Virus record (IMG/VR): IMGVR_UViG_3300027968_000012
Coordinates: 1-35,764 of that record
Length of the DNA stretch: 35,764 nt
Source: a virus
Reading direction: 5' to 3' (one strand)
Of the stretch, positions 7,076 to 13,834 are shown piece by piece. The notes beneath the pieces were generated by a model. That model ran no database searches. It was not told where the DNA came from and saw nothing but the letters and a program-made list of their open reading frames with translations. The position numbers and the translations under genes were made by a program. Numbering within the stretch: the first letter of the stretch is position 1; each line of letters begins with the position of its first letter.

Positions 7076-7358
7076 AATGCCGCGGCCAGGAAGTCGCTGG
7101 AGGCATTATAAGGGGAATGAGTACATAGTAAAAGGTTTAACGATGCACAGTGAAACAATGGAGTATATGGTACTGTATGAGGATGAGAAAGGAACGTCTT
7201 GGGTAAGGCCTTTAAGTATGTGGGAAGAAATGATAGAAAAACCAAATTATAAAGGGCCAAGATTCATGTTAATAGATGAGGTGTATCATGGAGCTTTTAA
7301 ATCTGTATTTAGAGAGTCTTCCGAAAAAAAGAAGTTTTCATTCAGAAGGAAGGTATAG
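7062..7358 (+). CDS. DUF1653-like 98-aa protein
   Basis: The sequence fits the DUF1653 pattern: P-G-x-R-W-x-H-Y-K-G-x-x-Y near residues 9-21, then a T-M-H-S-E-T-M-E-Y segment, VLYEDEKGTSWVRPL near 38-52 and a closing P-R-F. DUF1653 domains occur in many bacteria and phages and their role is unclear. ATG follows GAGGTGAAAAGA. The C-terminal tail is Lys/Arg-rich and overlaps the next gene by about 70 nt, an unusually long overlap. Confidence 0.65.
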   Translation: MKGYRMPRPGSRWRHYKGNEYIVKGLTMHSETMEYMVLYEDEKGTSWVRPLSMWEEMIEKPNYKGPRFMLIDEVYHGAFKSVFRESSEKKKFSFRRKV

Positions 7359-7956
7359 TGTTTGGGATGAATTTATAAATAGTGATGCTCATCAGATCAG
7401 TATAGTAGCTGGCAGACAAACTGGTAAAACCACAGCAATTCTTAGGCGAGCCATTATGCGTAAAGATAAGACAGTGTATATTGGAGTAGCTACAGGAGTT
7501 AGTTTGGACTTGCATCAACAAATGATAGAATGTTTGGCAGATGAAATGGATATGGATTGGTCTTGTTATAAAAGAAGTAGATTTGATATTCGGTATCAAA
7601 TCAATGATCATGAGATTCGTCTCACAAAGATTTACTGGATTCGGAATCATATTCAAGGTATTAGAAATTGTGAAATCATCATGGAAGATCCAGAATATGA
7701 ATTGGACAATATCAATACGGATTATGAATTTTTAGAAGACTTACTTAGATACAATTCAGTTGCATTAGTAGGAACCTACAAAAATTATCAATTATCTGCA
7801 GCGAAAATATTTCATGAGCGTGCTTCTTGCCGACATGATGCTTATACAAAGAAGATTACTACCCTGGGAGAAATTATAGGGAGAGATGTCATAGCGATGT
7901 TAGAATGTGATTATGATGATTATTTTTTTAAAAAATATGGTTGTGTGAGGGTTTAG
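7288..7956 (+). CDS. Terminase-like P-loop ATPase domain without nuclease
   Basis: The product (222 aa from the ATG at 7288, which has GAGGTG at proper spacing; an upstream in-frame ATG at 7276 lacks a site) has a Walker A motif VAGRQTGKT about 40 residues in, and a Walker B-like EIIMEDPEYE near residue 128. The order and spacing resemble the ATPase half of phage large terminases, but the protein stops before any RNase-H-type nuclease domain. It is separate from the true terminase at 13835-16937. It may be a packaging-related or DNA-translocating ATPase of the early region. Its start lies inside the DUF1653 gene. Confidence 0.55.
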   Translation: MELLNLYLESLPKKRSFHSEGRYSVWDEFINSDAHQISIVAGRQTGKTTAILRRAIMRKDKTVYIGVATGVSLDLHQQMIECLADEMDMDWSCYKRSRFDIRYQINDHEIRLTKIYWIRNHIQGIRNCEIIMEDPEYELDNINTDYEFLEDLLRYNSVALVGTYKNYQLSAAKIFHERASCRHDAYTKKITTLGEIIGRDVIAMLECDYDDYFFKKYGCVRV

Positions 7957-7999
7957 AAGAGGCACCTGAAAAAATAATAGAAAAAATATATAAAAATTA

Positions 8000-8028
8000 T
8001 TGTAACACGTTACATTGTTGTGTATAAT
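8000..8028 (+). promoter_or_regulatory. Promoter overlapping a second TGTAACACGTTACA operator
   Basis: TTGTAA (8000-8005), a 17-bp spacer and TATAAT (8023-8028) make a good sigma-70 promoter. The palindrome at 8001-8014 overlaps the -35. Transcription would start near 8035 and run into the folded leader before the zinc-ribbon gene and perhaps on to the tRNA. Confidence 0.65.
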
Positions 8029-8087
8029 ACAATTAAGCAGTTCATGATAGTCTTTACACCTCACAATGAGATGCTTTCTTGGCACAC

Positions 8088-8157
8088 GCCTTCCTTCAGT
8101 GACATATAATCTCAAGCTCGTCACTTGCAGGTTCCTCCTCATTCATTGGAGGAAGGC
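8088..8157 (+). promoter_or_regulatory. Possible two-state RNA leader upstream of the zinc-ribbon gene
   Basis: Local hairpins are AGTGAC/GTCACT (8098-8103 with 8120-8125) and TTCCTCC/GGAGGAA (8132-8138 with 8148-8154). The upstream GCCTTCC (8088-8094) can instead pair with GGAAGGC (8151-8157), which overlaps the GGAGGAA arm, so the two pairings exclude each other. This is the arrangement of an attenuator or riboswitch-like element. The sequestered GGAGG is an SD-like sequence, although the chosen start codon is about 40 nt downstream. Confidence 0.4.
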
Positions 8158-8193
8158 CTTCCTATAATTTATAATTTAAAATTGGTGAATATA

Positions 8194-8394
8194 ATGTTAG
8201 GAAATGATCATAAGATTGCCATATGGACCAGATATTTTTGTTGTCCGATATGTAATAAGATCACTAGAAAAATAGAGGATTATAAACAAGGTAATCCAGC
8301 AACTACACAAGAGGTAGACAAAGAACCTTGTTTAGAGTGTCAACAGAATTTATCAAATACTAATAATATCATGGGGGAAACCCCGCCAGAATAA
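8194..8394 (+). CDS. 66-aa zinc-ribbon-like protein
   Basis: The start ATG follows GGTGA by 5 nt; the frame is open upstream to 8125, but that part would encode the hairpin leader and is unlikely to be translated. The product has CCPIC and, about 35 residues later, CLEC, a two-knuckle CxxC...CxxC arrangement typical of a zinc ribbon, with an aromatic WTRYF just before the first pair. Such small ribbons often bind nucleic acid or act in transcription. No specific family recognised. It follows an operator-controlled promoter and a folded leader. Confidence 0.5.
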   Translation: MLGNDHKIAIWTRYFCCPICNKITRKIEDYKQGNPATTQEVDKEPCLECQQNLSNTNNIMGETPPE

Positions 8395-8448
8395 GTACTG
8401 TTTTCCAGCACGCCTCCTAGAGATCAGGGTTATCCTGGTCGCCTTCAT

Positions 8449-8520
8449 TCCGCAGTAGCTCAGTGGTAGAGCAATCGGCTGTTAACCGATCGGTCGTAGG
8501 TTCGAATCCTACCTGCGGAG
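8449..8520 (+). tRNA. tRNA-Asn (GTT)
   Basis: The 7-bp acceptor stem TCCGCAG/CTGCGGA, D arm with AGCTCAGTGGTAGAGC, anticodon loop CTGTTAA (GTT at 8481-8483) and T arm GTAGG-TTCGAAT-CCTAC all pair correctly. The discriminator is G and CCA is not encoded. A hairpin GATCAGG/CCTGGTC lies just upstream. Phage tRNAs commonly supplement host decoding. Confidence 0.95.
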
Positions 8521-8652
8521 TTATATTGAAAATAAGATGAAAATCAAGGGTAAATTTTACTAAAATATACAGTTGAATTTTCTGAAAATAATTATTTTAT
8601 ATGTGTGAAACCATTTATGACATAATTCGACAAAAATAGACATAAAAATTGA

Positions 8653-8664
8653 GAACATTTGTTC
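8653..8664. promoter_or_regulatory. LexA (DinR)-type SOS box candidate
   Basis: GAACATTTGTTC, extended to AGAACA-TT-TGTTCT, fits the Gram-positive LexA consensus GAACnnnnGTTC. It lies about 11 bp upstream of a TTGCTA-17-TAAAAT promoter (8675-8703), so DNA damage could affect transcription towards the partition locus. Confidence 0.4.
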
Positions 8665-8674
8665 TTGTTTACAC

Positions 8675-8703
8675 TTGCTATTTCAAGCTACTTAGCTTAA
8701 AAT
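8675..8703 (+). promoter_or_regulatory. Candidate promoter upstream of the partition region
   Basis: TTGCTA (8675-8680), 17 bp and TAAAAT (8698-8703) resemble a vegetative promoter. A strong terminator-like hairpin at 8750-8786 would cut this transcript short, giving a short RNA of about 75 nt, unless read-through occurs. Confidence 0.35.
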
Positions 8704-8749
8704 AAATTTATAAAAGATCTCCAACAAAATCACTTTCTGTAAAGTGAGG

Positions 8750-8786
8750 AAAAAGTCACTAGGCCGGCACACCTGGTGACTTTTTT
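8750..8786. terminator. Strong bidirectional terminator-like hairpin
   Basis: AAAAAGTCACTAGG (8750-8763) pairs with CCTGGTGACTTTTT (8772-8785) with a single G-U pair, around the loop CCGGCACA. It has a T-run on the right and an A-run on the left, so it could terminate in both directions. It insulates the tRNA region from the parM-like operon. Confidence 0.75.
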
Positions 8787-8825
8787 GTCGAAAAAAGTTG
8801 TCGAAAAATAGATGTCGAAAAAATA
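8787..8825. repeat. Three direct repeats TGTCGAAAAA, candidate parC centromere
   Basis: GTCGAAAAA repeats begin at 8787, 8800 and 8814 (spacing 13 and 14 bp), with a related inverse copy TTCGACAA at 8626-8633. They lie directly upstream of the parM-like promoter, the usual place for a partner-protein (ParR-type) binding centromere. The repeat period is slightly longer than one helical turn. Confidence 0.45.
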
Positions 8826-8838
8826 AAGTAGATTCTTC

Positions 8839-8868
8839 TTGTATAGGTAAATCTTTCTTTGATATAAT
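8839..8868 (+). promoter_or_regulatory. Promoter of the parM-like operon
   Basis: TTGTAT (8839-8844), 18 bp, TATAAT (8863-8868) is followed about 50 bp later by AAGGAGG and the parM-like start codon. Its position just after the repeats would allow autorepression by the partner DNA-binding protein. Confidence 0.6.
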
Positions 8869-8919
8869 AGATTCCGAGAGAGTACAATGTAATCCATTTG
8901 AATACAAGGAGGATATGAA

Positions 8920-10101
8920 ATGGCAACAAACACTGCAAGTAAAAAGAAAACAGCTGCGGCAAAAAAAGACCCGCATGAATTACCGTATATTGTAGCGCTT
9001 GATATTGGATTCGGTGGAAGTAAAGGAGTATCCAGTTTCACAGGCTTTGAAGATACGGTGTATATACCGAGTACCGTTAAGGCTGGAAAGAAAATTAATA
9101 GCAAACTGCTTCGCTTATCCAAGATTGAGCATGATACTTTAGTTGTCAGCACGGATGATGGAACTTTCCATGTTGGTAAGCAAGCTATGAAAATGAATAA
9201 AGAAGATGTTTCTACAAGAACATTGGAGCGAGATCGGGCAGAAGACCCTGTATTCAGAACTCTATTTAGAACAATGATGGGCTTGCTTCTTCCAAATACA
9301 GAAGAAGAAATGGAAGTCTTTGTGATCACTGGGTTGCCTAATACAGATTATGATAAAAATATTAAAGATAAGTTAGAAGAATTTATTAATCAGACACATG
9401 AAGTGGAATATCATTTATCTGAAAATAAAAGTATTATAAAAAGAATAAAGGTAACGGGGTCTGTCGTGATCCGTCAGCCGGAAGGGGCCATTACCTTCAA
9501 CCACTTTAAATTCATTGATGGCATTCTATCTAAGAGCCAAAACTATCGTGAATTTGTTGGGTTAATTGATATTGGACACTATACAACTGACTACGCCTTG
9601 TTTGATGAAGGTGTGATCATTGAAAATGAAAATACTTTTGGCTCTACATTAGCCACTCATGATGCTTATCGCAAATTAAAAGTCATGCTTTCAAAGAAAT
9701 TTGCTGAAATGGGGCATACATATGAGGCACCAGATGAAGATTTGGACAGGGCTTTCCGGGAAAAGAAGATTTATTTCTTTGGGGAGCAAGATGTATCAGA
9801 AGAAGTGGCAATAGCTGCGGCTGATACTGCGGAGGCAATTGCAAAGGAAGTTCTTGATTCTTGGAAGCAACATGCAAACCGTCTTCATGCTATTATTCTT
9901 TCTGGCGGAGGAGCCAATGTATTTGCGGATGCTTTGCGTAAGGAATTTGCCGAAAGAAACGTACAAGATTTTATTGTCATCGATAATCCTCAATTTTCAA
10001 ATGTGTTTGGGTATTTGATATTTGGCATCCTGGAATTAGAAGATTTGTACGGTGAAGATTTAGTTCGCGAAATCTTTATTAAACCGCTATTTGGAGCATG
10101 A
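8920..10101 (+). CDS. ParM/Alp-type actin-like filament protein
   Basis: The 393-aa length and motifs fit bacterial actin homologues: phosphate-1 loop DIGFGGSK (about 29-36), phosphate-2 loop DIGHYTTDYALF (about 219-230) and an adenosine-binding LSGGGANVFADAL near residue 330. It lacks any chaperone (Hsp70) region. A Lys/Ala-rich N-terminal tail of about 20 residues precedes the fold. The ATG follows AAGGAGG. Such proteins form ATP-driven filaments that push plasmids apart through a small DNA-binding partner bound to a centromere; here the partner candidate follows at 10105 and repeats precede the promoter. Related actins are known in large Bacillus phages and plasmids, so plasmid-like maintenance or positioning of phage DNA are both possible. 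Confidence 0.85.
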   Translation: MATNTASKKKTAAAKKDPHELPYIVALDIGFGGSKGVSSFTGFEDTVYIPSTVKAGKKINSKLLRLSKIEHDTLVVSTDDGTFHVGKQAMKMNKEDVSTRTLERDRAEDPVFRTLFRTMMGLLLPNTEEEMEVFVITGLPNTDYDKNIKDKLEEFINQTHEVEYHLSENKSIIKRIKVTGSVVIRQPEGAITFNHFKFIDGILSKSQNYREFVGLIDIGHYTTDYALFDEGVIIENENTFGSTLATHDAYRKLKVMLSKKFAEMGHTYEAPDEDLDRAFREKKIYFFGEQDVSEEVAIAAADTAEAIAKEVLDSWKQHANRLHAIILSGGGANVFADALRKEFAERNVQDFIVIDNPQFSNVFGYLIFGILELEDLYGEDLVREIFIKPLFGA

Positions 10102-10104
10102 TGC

Positions 10105-10290
10105 ATGATGAAATTACAAGTGAGATTACGAGAACAAGATCGTTTATTAAGAGAGTATTTTGAAAAGGTACCTGATCGTGATAAGGCAAATGAAGCAAGA
10201 AGATTGATGTTTCTTTCGCTTCAGGCTGGAAACGGCATGCAATATGAAGAGATTCCAAGCAATTTGAAAAAAATAAAGGAAATGAAATAG
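10105..10290 (+). CDS. Small ParR-like partner of the actin
   Basis: The 61-aa product begins MMKLQVRLREQDRLLREY and has a basic strand then helices (DKANEARRLMFLSLQ), the outline of a ribbon-helix-helix protein. It starts 3 nt after the actin gene, so both are co-transcribed and followed by a terminator at 10299. In ParM-type systems the second gene encodes the centromere-binding adaptor. It is shorter than typical ParR proteins, so the filament-binding tail may be reduced. The assignment relies mainly on position. Confidence 0.55.
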   Translation: MMKLQVRLREQDRLLREYFEKVPDRDKANEARRLMFLSLQAGNGMQYEEIPSNLKKIKEMK

Positions 10291-10298
10291 ATAAATAG

Positions 10299-10331
10299 AA
10301 GCAGAGCTTTTAAAAGAGGCTCTGCTTTTTT
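10299..10331 (+). terminator. Intrinsic terminator of the parM-like operon
   Basis: AAGCAGAGC (10299-10307) pairs with GCTCTGCTT (10319-10327), followed by a T-run. Confidence 0.9.
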
Positions 10332-10387
10332 ATATGCATAAAGAGCAAGTTTAAGCAAATAATGGTTTGATTGTAAAATTTAGATTA

Positions 10388-10450
10388 GGGGCAGTCCGTC
10401 CAAACAGCACCGATCAGGCATAGGGACGCAAGAACTGCCTCTTTATTTTT
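10388..10450 (+). terminator. Terminator/attenuator in the leader of the late operon
   Basis: GGGGCAGT (10388-10395) pairs with ACTGCCTC (10434-10441), and inside it CGTCC (10397-10401) pairs with GGACG (10424-10428); TTTATTTTT follows at once. Only about 18 nt separate it from the small terminase start. Since the actin operon already ends at 10331, this second terminator would control transcripts starting in between (weak TAAAAT near 10375) or reading through, which suggests antitermination control of late genes. Confidence 0.55.
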
Positions 10451-10468
10451 ATAAGGGAGGAGATTGAG

Positions 10469-11218
10469 ATGGGCCAGAAAACAGGACCAAAAACTGAAGC
10501 AGGAAAACTTGTGGTTTCACAGAACTTGAATCCAACAGCATGGACACAAAACCCGGATGCCGTAGCAGCCATTGAATTAGCTAAACGCATGCGTAATACC
10601 AAACATGGTCTATATGCCAGCGTTCCGATCATTTGTAAATCAGATGCATGTCCTTATAAAGAATCCTGTTTCTTATATAGAGAGGGCTTGGCGCCATATG
10701 GGGAAAAGTGTCCGATTGAAATTGCGGCAATTGAGGACTTGTTTTACCGTTACTGTGAGGATTTGAAGATTGATCCAGAGAAGTCTCAAAATACAGTAGA
10801 TGTGGTGATGGTGAAAGAATTGGTGGATTTAGATGTTTCCTTGCTTCGCTGTGACAACAAAATGGCAACAGATGCAGATTTTATTATTCAGAATGCCATT
10901 GGCTTAACAGAAGAAGGTGAAGGTATTTACAAGTCAGAGCTTCATCCAGTGGTTGAATATAAGGAAAAGCTATTAAATAGAAAACACAAAATTCTTCAAT
11001 TGCTTAACTCTACTCGGAAGGATAAAGAGGGGACACGAATTACTGTGGAGCTTGATCCATCTGAACGAGCTGCTCAAATGTTGAAGGTTCAAAATGACAT
11101 GAAGGTTTTGGATATGGAAGAAGATGAAGCTGAAAAAATGTATTATTTGCGCATGCAAAAGTCACAAGGTGATGTTATTGAAGCTGAACCGATTGGCCTT
11201 GATGATGAATCAGAATAG
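10469..11218 (+). CDS. Putative small terminase subunit
   Basis: A 249-aa protein, ATG after GGGAGGAGATTGAG. The N-terminal part has a GPKTEAGK segment; a conserved-looking Cys cluster follows (CKSDACPYKESCFLY and a later C, about residues 52-76), likely a metal-binding knot. The middle is helical (IAAIEDLFYRYCEDL) and the C-terminal part is charged and acidic. This layout, and being the first gene of the packaging-head module ahead of the large terminase, fit a DNA-recognising small terminase of large Firmicute phages. No classical HTH is obvious by eye, so the function is context-based. Confidence 0.6.
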   Translation: MGQKTGPKTEAGKLVVSQNLNPTAWTQNPDAVAAIELAKRMRNTKHGLYASVPIICKSDACPYKESCFLYREGLAPYGEKCPIEIAAIEDLFYRYCEDLKIDPEKSQNTVDVVMVKELVDLDVSLLRCDNKMATDADFIIQNAIGLTEEGEGIYKSELHPVVEYKEKLLNRKHKILQLLNSTRKDKEGTRITVELDPSERAAQMLKVQNDMKVLDMEEDEAEKMYYLRMQKSQGDVIEAEPIGLDDESE

Positions 11219-11230
11219 GAGATGATTGAA

Positions 11231-11599
11231 TTGGCAGGAGCTATTCGATTTGCAGGAAAGGCAGCCAAATATATTGCATCCAACTTTGAAAAAGGAGACA
11301 CCAGAGACATCAATAATCTATGGACAGGTATTACATTAAGTAAAAAAGGCAGAAGAAATGCCTTAATAGGAATGGGGATATATGGTGGATATGCTTTAGC
11401 AAGCGCAAATTATCGTTTTGAATCAGATCCCTCTTTGGCTCCAAATGTCAATCCAGAGATTCAAGAGAATCCAGTTGCTCAAGCTGACCAAGTTGGTTAC
11501 ACCAATCCTTATCAGTATCAAGATCCTTTAGGAGCTGATGGTAGCTTAGTATTTGCTCTTCATAATCTTAGGAATCAAGGATATGTAGGAGGGAATTAA
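11231..11599 (+). CDS. 122-aa protein with one hydrophobic segment, late region
   Basis: TTG at 11231 lies 9 nt after AGGAG and is preferred over the ATG at 11222, which touches the SD. The product has a basic amphipathic N-terminal half, a short GIYGGYALASA hydrophobic stretch (about 58-68) and a Gln/Pro-rich tail (NPYQYQDPLG). It is the first of a run of Gly/Ala-rich proteins between the terminase subunits. Family unknown; a virion or membrane-associated role is plausible from composition and position. Confidence 0.6.
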   Translation: MAGAIRFAGKAAKYIASNFEKGDTRDINNLWTGITLSKKGRRNALIGMGIYGGYALASANYRFESDPSLAPNVNPEIQENPVAQADQVGYTNPYQYQDPLGADGSLVFALHNLRNQGYVGGN

Positions 11600-11601
11600 C
11601 A

Positions 11602-12066
11602 TTGGCTAATTATTCATACAATGTTCCGGCTGCCGGTAATGCCATTACACAAAATCAAGTACCAACCAATGGAGAGGGTCGAATAAATAAAATGAAAACC
11701 AAGATAGGATTTGGTGGACTTGCCTTCACTGGACTTGGTGCTTATTTCTATCACAAAGAGGGTGATAGTTATCCAGTGGCTATTGGAAAGTCTTTATTAA
11801 CGAATGCTGCTTGGTCTTTGATGCCGGGTGGTTTAGGTGCCATGATTGGATTGACAGCAGTGCAAATGGCTCCTGAAATTGGTCGCGCACTTGATATGAA
11901 GCGTGCTGAAATTGGCTCCAGAAGTGTGGCTTTTGGCGGAGGATTTACTCAAAATGCTGCTCAACAAGCAATGCAACAAATTGGCATCCAAAACATTATG
12001 AACGCACGCTCTACTGCAAGTGCCATTATGTCCAGACATGCACAAGGAGCAGTGAAAGCGTATTAG
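11602..12066 (+). CDS. 154-aa Gly/Ala-rich protein with hydrophobic helices
   Basis: TTG start after GGAGGGAATTAACA. Two hydrophobic stretches (about residues 35-50, and 65-95 with SLMPGGLGAMIGLTAV) flank short polar links, and the C-terminal half is Gln/Ala-rich (AAQQAMQQIGIQNIM). The N-terminus begins MANYSYNVPAAGNA. It resembles its neighbours in composition more than any family I know. Possible minor virion component. Confidence 0.6.
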   Translation: MANYSYNVPAAGNAITQNQVPTNGEGRINKMKTKIGFGGLAFTGLGAYFYHKEGDSYPVAIGKSLLTNAAWSLMPGGLGAMIGLTAVQMAPEIGRALDMKRAEIGSRSVAFGGGFTQNAAQQAMQQIGIQNIMNARSTASAIMSRHAQGAVKAY

Positions 12067-12079
12067 GAGGTGAAACTGC

Positions 12080-12973
12080 ATGATCGATAATCAAGATAGC
12101 TCTGTATGGAGTGATATGGGGTATGGAGCAGCAGTTGAAGGAGGAACAACTCTTGCTGAACAAGGTGGCTTATTCCTTGGCGGAGCAGGAATCGCCTATG
12201 GAGTAAGTAAAATAGGAGGACGCTTTTCTCCTACACTTGGAACAAAATCCGGTGTTATTTCACGTGGTCTTGTGGGAGGCTTTAAAGCTCTCAATGGTGA
12301 TTGGAAAAGAGCATTATTGAACTATGGCGGTCATATTGGACTTTCAGCAGTAGTGGGCGGAATAGGACTTCATATGATGAAGAGCAATGTGCCCATTAAT
12401 AAAATCAACAGCAACGAAGCAGTTGATCCTACTTTGACAGCGGCTGCAGGAGGGGCCATGGCTGGGGCTGCTTTTGTTGGTATTCCTGTTGCAGTAGGAA
12501 TGAAAGTTGCCGGTAGTGAGATGGCCGAGATAATGGGAAGTAAAAGTATTTCTAATTATCTGGATAAACGCGCAAATGAAATCTTGGGTTCTAAAACATT
12601 AAGTGATATCCAGCGACAAGAAGCCATTAATCAAATTATACGATATAAAAGCATGCAAGATCGAGTTAATCAAAATCATTCAAGAATCCAAGAATTGGAA
12701 TCTATTAAGAAAAAAGATCGAACTAAAGAGCAACAAGCTGAACTTAAACAATTGAAAGCAGAGCGAAGTGCCTCTGCAATAGACATTGCAAAAGAAGTAA
12801 GGAGAGGTATTCTTGGCGACAAGATCAGTGGAGTATTAGAAAAATCGACAGATAAATTATCAAGTAAACTTTATCATATGAGAGGTCGTAGTGCCGCTAT
12901 TATTGGTGGGAGTATGTTGCTTGGTGCGGCTGTGGGTGCTGGGTATCGTGCTTCACAACAAGGAGGGAGTTAA
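12080..12973 (+). CDS. 297-aa Gly-rich membrane-like protein with coiled coil
   Basis: ATG after GGAGGTGAAACTGC. It has four Gly/Ala-rich hydrophobic segments: about 30-48 (GGLFLGGAGIAYGVSKIGG), 84-102 (GGHIGLSAVVGGIGLHMM), 119-146, and 273-292 near the C-terminus. A Lys/Glu/Gln-rich coiled coil at about 190-245 separates the third from the last. Gly-zipper repeats like these insert in or cross membranes. It is the largest of the array between the terminase genes. No homologue recognised; DNA-delivery or virion-membrane functions are candidates, without direct proof. Confidence 0.65.
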   Translation: MIDNQDSSVWSDMGYGAAVEGGTTLAEQGGLFLGGAGIAYGVSKIGGRFSPTLGTKSGVISRGLVGGFKALNGDWKRALLNYGGHIGLSAVVGGIGLHMMKSNVPINKINSNEAVDPTLTAAAGGAMAGAAFVGIPVAVGMKVAGSEMAEIMGSKSISNYLDKRANEILGSKTLSDIQRQEAINQIIRYKSMQDRVNQNHSRIQELESIKKKDRTKEQQAELKQLKAERSASAIDIAKEVRRGILGDKISGVLEKSTDKLSSKLYHMRGRSAAIIGGSMLLGAAVGAGYRASQQGGS

Positions 12974-12975
12974 TC

Positions 12976-13236
12976 ATGGTCGATAGCAATCAACCTTATC
13001 AACGAGTAGCAGATCCTACTTGGGCAGGTGCTGGTATTGGTGCAGGTTCGGGTGTTGCTTTAGGTGCCGGTTTGGCTGGGCTTACTCATTACCGAAGCAA
13101 CAAATTTAAAGGAATGGGGAAAAAGGGGAAAGCCATTGCTTATCTTGGCTCTTCGCTTTTAGGTGGAGGAGCAGGTTTCTTTTTAGGTGGCGTGGCTGGT
13201 TCTTATTATGCAGATGCAAGAAAGGGTGAGTACTAA
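12976..13236 (+). CDS. 86-aa two-helix Gly-rich protein, paralogue of the next
   Basis: ATG after AGGAGGGAGTTAATC. It begins with a polar tail containing SNQPYQRV, followed by two Gly/Ala-rich hydrophobic helices (about 17-37 and 55-75) joined by a basic loop (KFKGMGKKGK). The next protein begins SNEPYSRV and has the same arrangement, so the two are probable paralogues. Its stop overlaps the next start by one base. Family not recognised. Confidence 0.6.
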   Translation: MVDSNQPYQRVADPTWAGAGIGAGSGVALGAGLAGLTHYRSNKFKGMGKKGKAIAYLGSSLLGGGAGFFLGGVAGSYYADARKGEY

Positions 13237-13583
13237 TGGCTTATCTAAATAGCAATGAACCTTATAGTCGAGTGGATAATGGAATTGGTGCTGGTTTAAT
13301 GGGTGGTGCCGCAATGGGTGCTGCAGTTGTTGCAGGTGCGCAATTTGGTGGAGCCTATGCGGTTAGTAAGATGCGCGATTATAAAGGTCGATTAAGGGAT
13401 CAGGCTTCATTCACAGGTTCAGATTTAGACAGATGGAAATATGAGAACTGGACAAAGGCAACTGGAAAAATAAACAAATTTCGTAAAAAAGCTTTTGGAC
13501 CAGGATGGAAAAAAGTTGTTTCTTATGGGATTGGTGTAGCAGCTGGCGCGGCCATTGGTGGTGCTATTGATGCAAATAATTAA
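13236..13583 (+). CDS. 115-aa two-helix Gly-rich protein, paralogue of the previous
   Basis: Start overlaps the previous stop (TAATG) with GGGTGAG as SD. Shared N-terminal tail (NSNEPYSRV), then a Gly/Ala-rich helix (about 17-40), a basic central region of about 45 residues (KMRDYKGRLR...KINKFRKKAFG) and a closing GIGVAAGAAIGGAI helix. The longer central region differs from the previous gene. Together they look like duplicated small virion or membrane proteins. Confidence 0.6.
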   Translation: MAYLNSNEPYSRVDNGIGAGLMGGAAMGAAVVAGAQFGGAYAVSKMRDYKGRLRDQASFTGSDLDRWKYENWTKATGKINKFRKKAFGPGWKKVVSYGIGVAAGAAIGGAIDANN

Positions 13584-13600
13584 GAGAAAGAGAGAATGAT

Positions 13601-13810
13601 ATGTTAAACATTTTCAGAAGAGCTCCTAAACTTAAAGCAAATCAACCTATTCATCATATACCAACTCCCAATGTTCAAGCTCACCAAGAAATCTTAAGCC
13701 AGTTGCAACAATTAAATGCACAAAGAGCAAAACAGCTTCAAGATATCGATAAGACAATGGACCACCTGAATCATTTGGCCAGACGCAACAACAATCTACT
13801 TGGTCGTTAA
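13601..13810 (+). CDS. 69-aa coiled-coil protein
   Basis: ATG after AAAGAGAGAATGAT. The product begins MLNIFRRAPKLKANQP, then has a His/Pro-rich linker and a Gln/Leu heptad-like helix (ILSQLQQLNAQRAKQLQ, about 31-47) extending to the end. It has no hydrophobic segment, unlike its upstream neighbours. It is just upstream of the terminase large subunit. Function unknown; a small structural or scaffolding helper would fit its place. Confidence 0.55.
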   Translation: MLNIFRRAPKLKANQPIHHIPTPNVQAHQEILSQLQQLNAQRAKQLQDIDKTMDHLNHLARRNNNLLGR

Positions 13811-13834
13811 CATAATAAAAAAGGGGAGATTAAT

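Noticed and set aside
7900-9329. Leftward frames of 80 to 199 codons across the tRNA, terminator and actin region
   Set aside because: They run antisense through the tRNA-parM region, have no SD and read through a strong terminator hairpin.
10388-10441. Possible c-di-GMP riboswitch because of GGGACGCAAG
   Set aside because: Only the short GGGACGCAA string matches; the GNRA loop, receptor and second helix are missing and the segment is too short.
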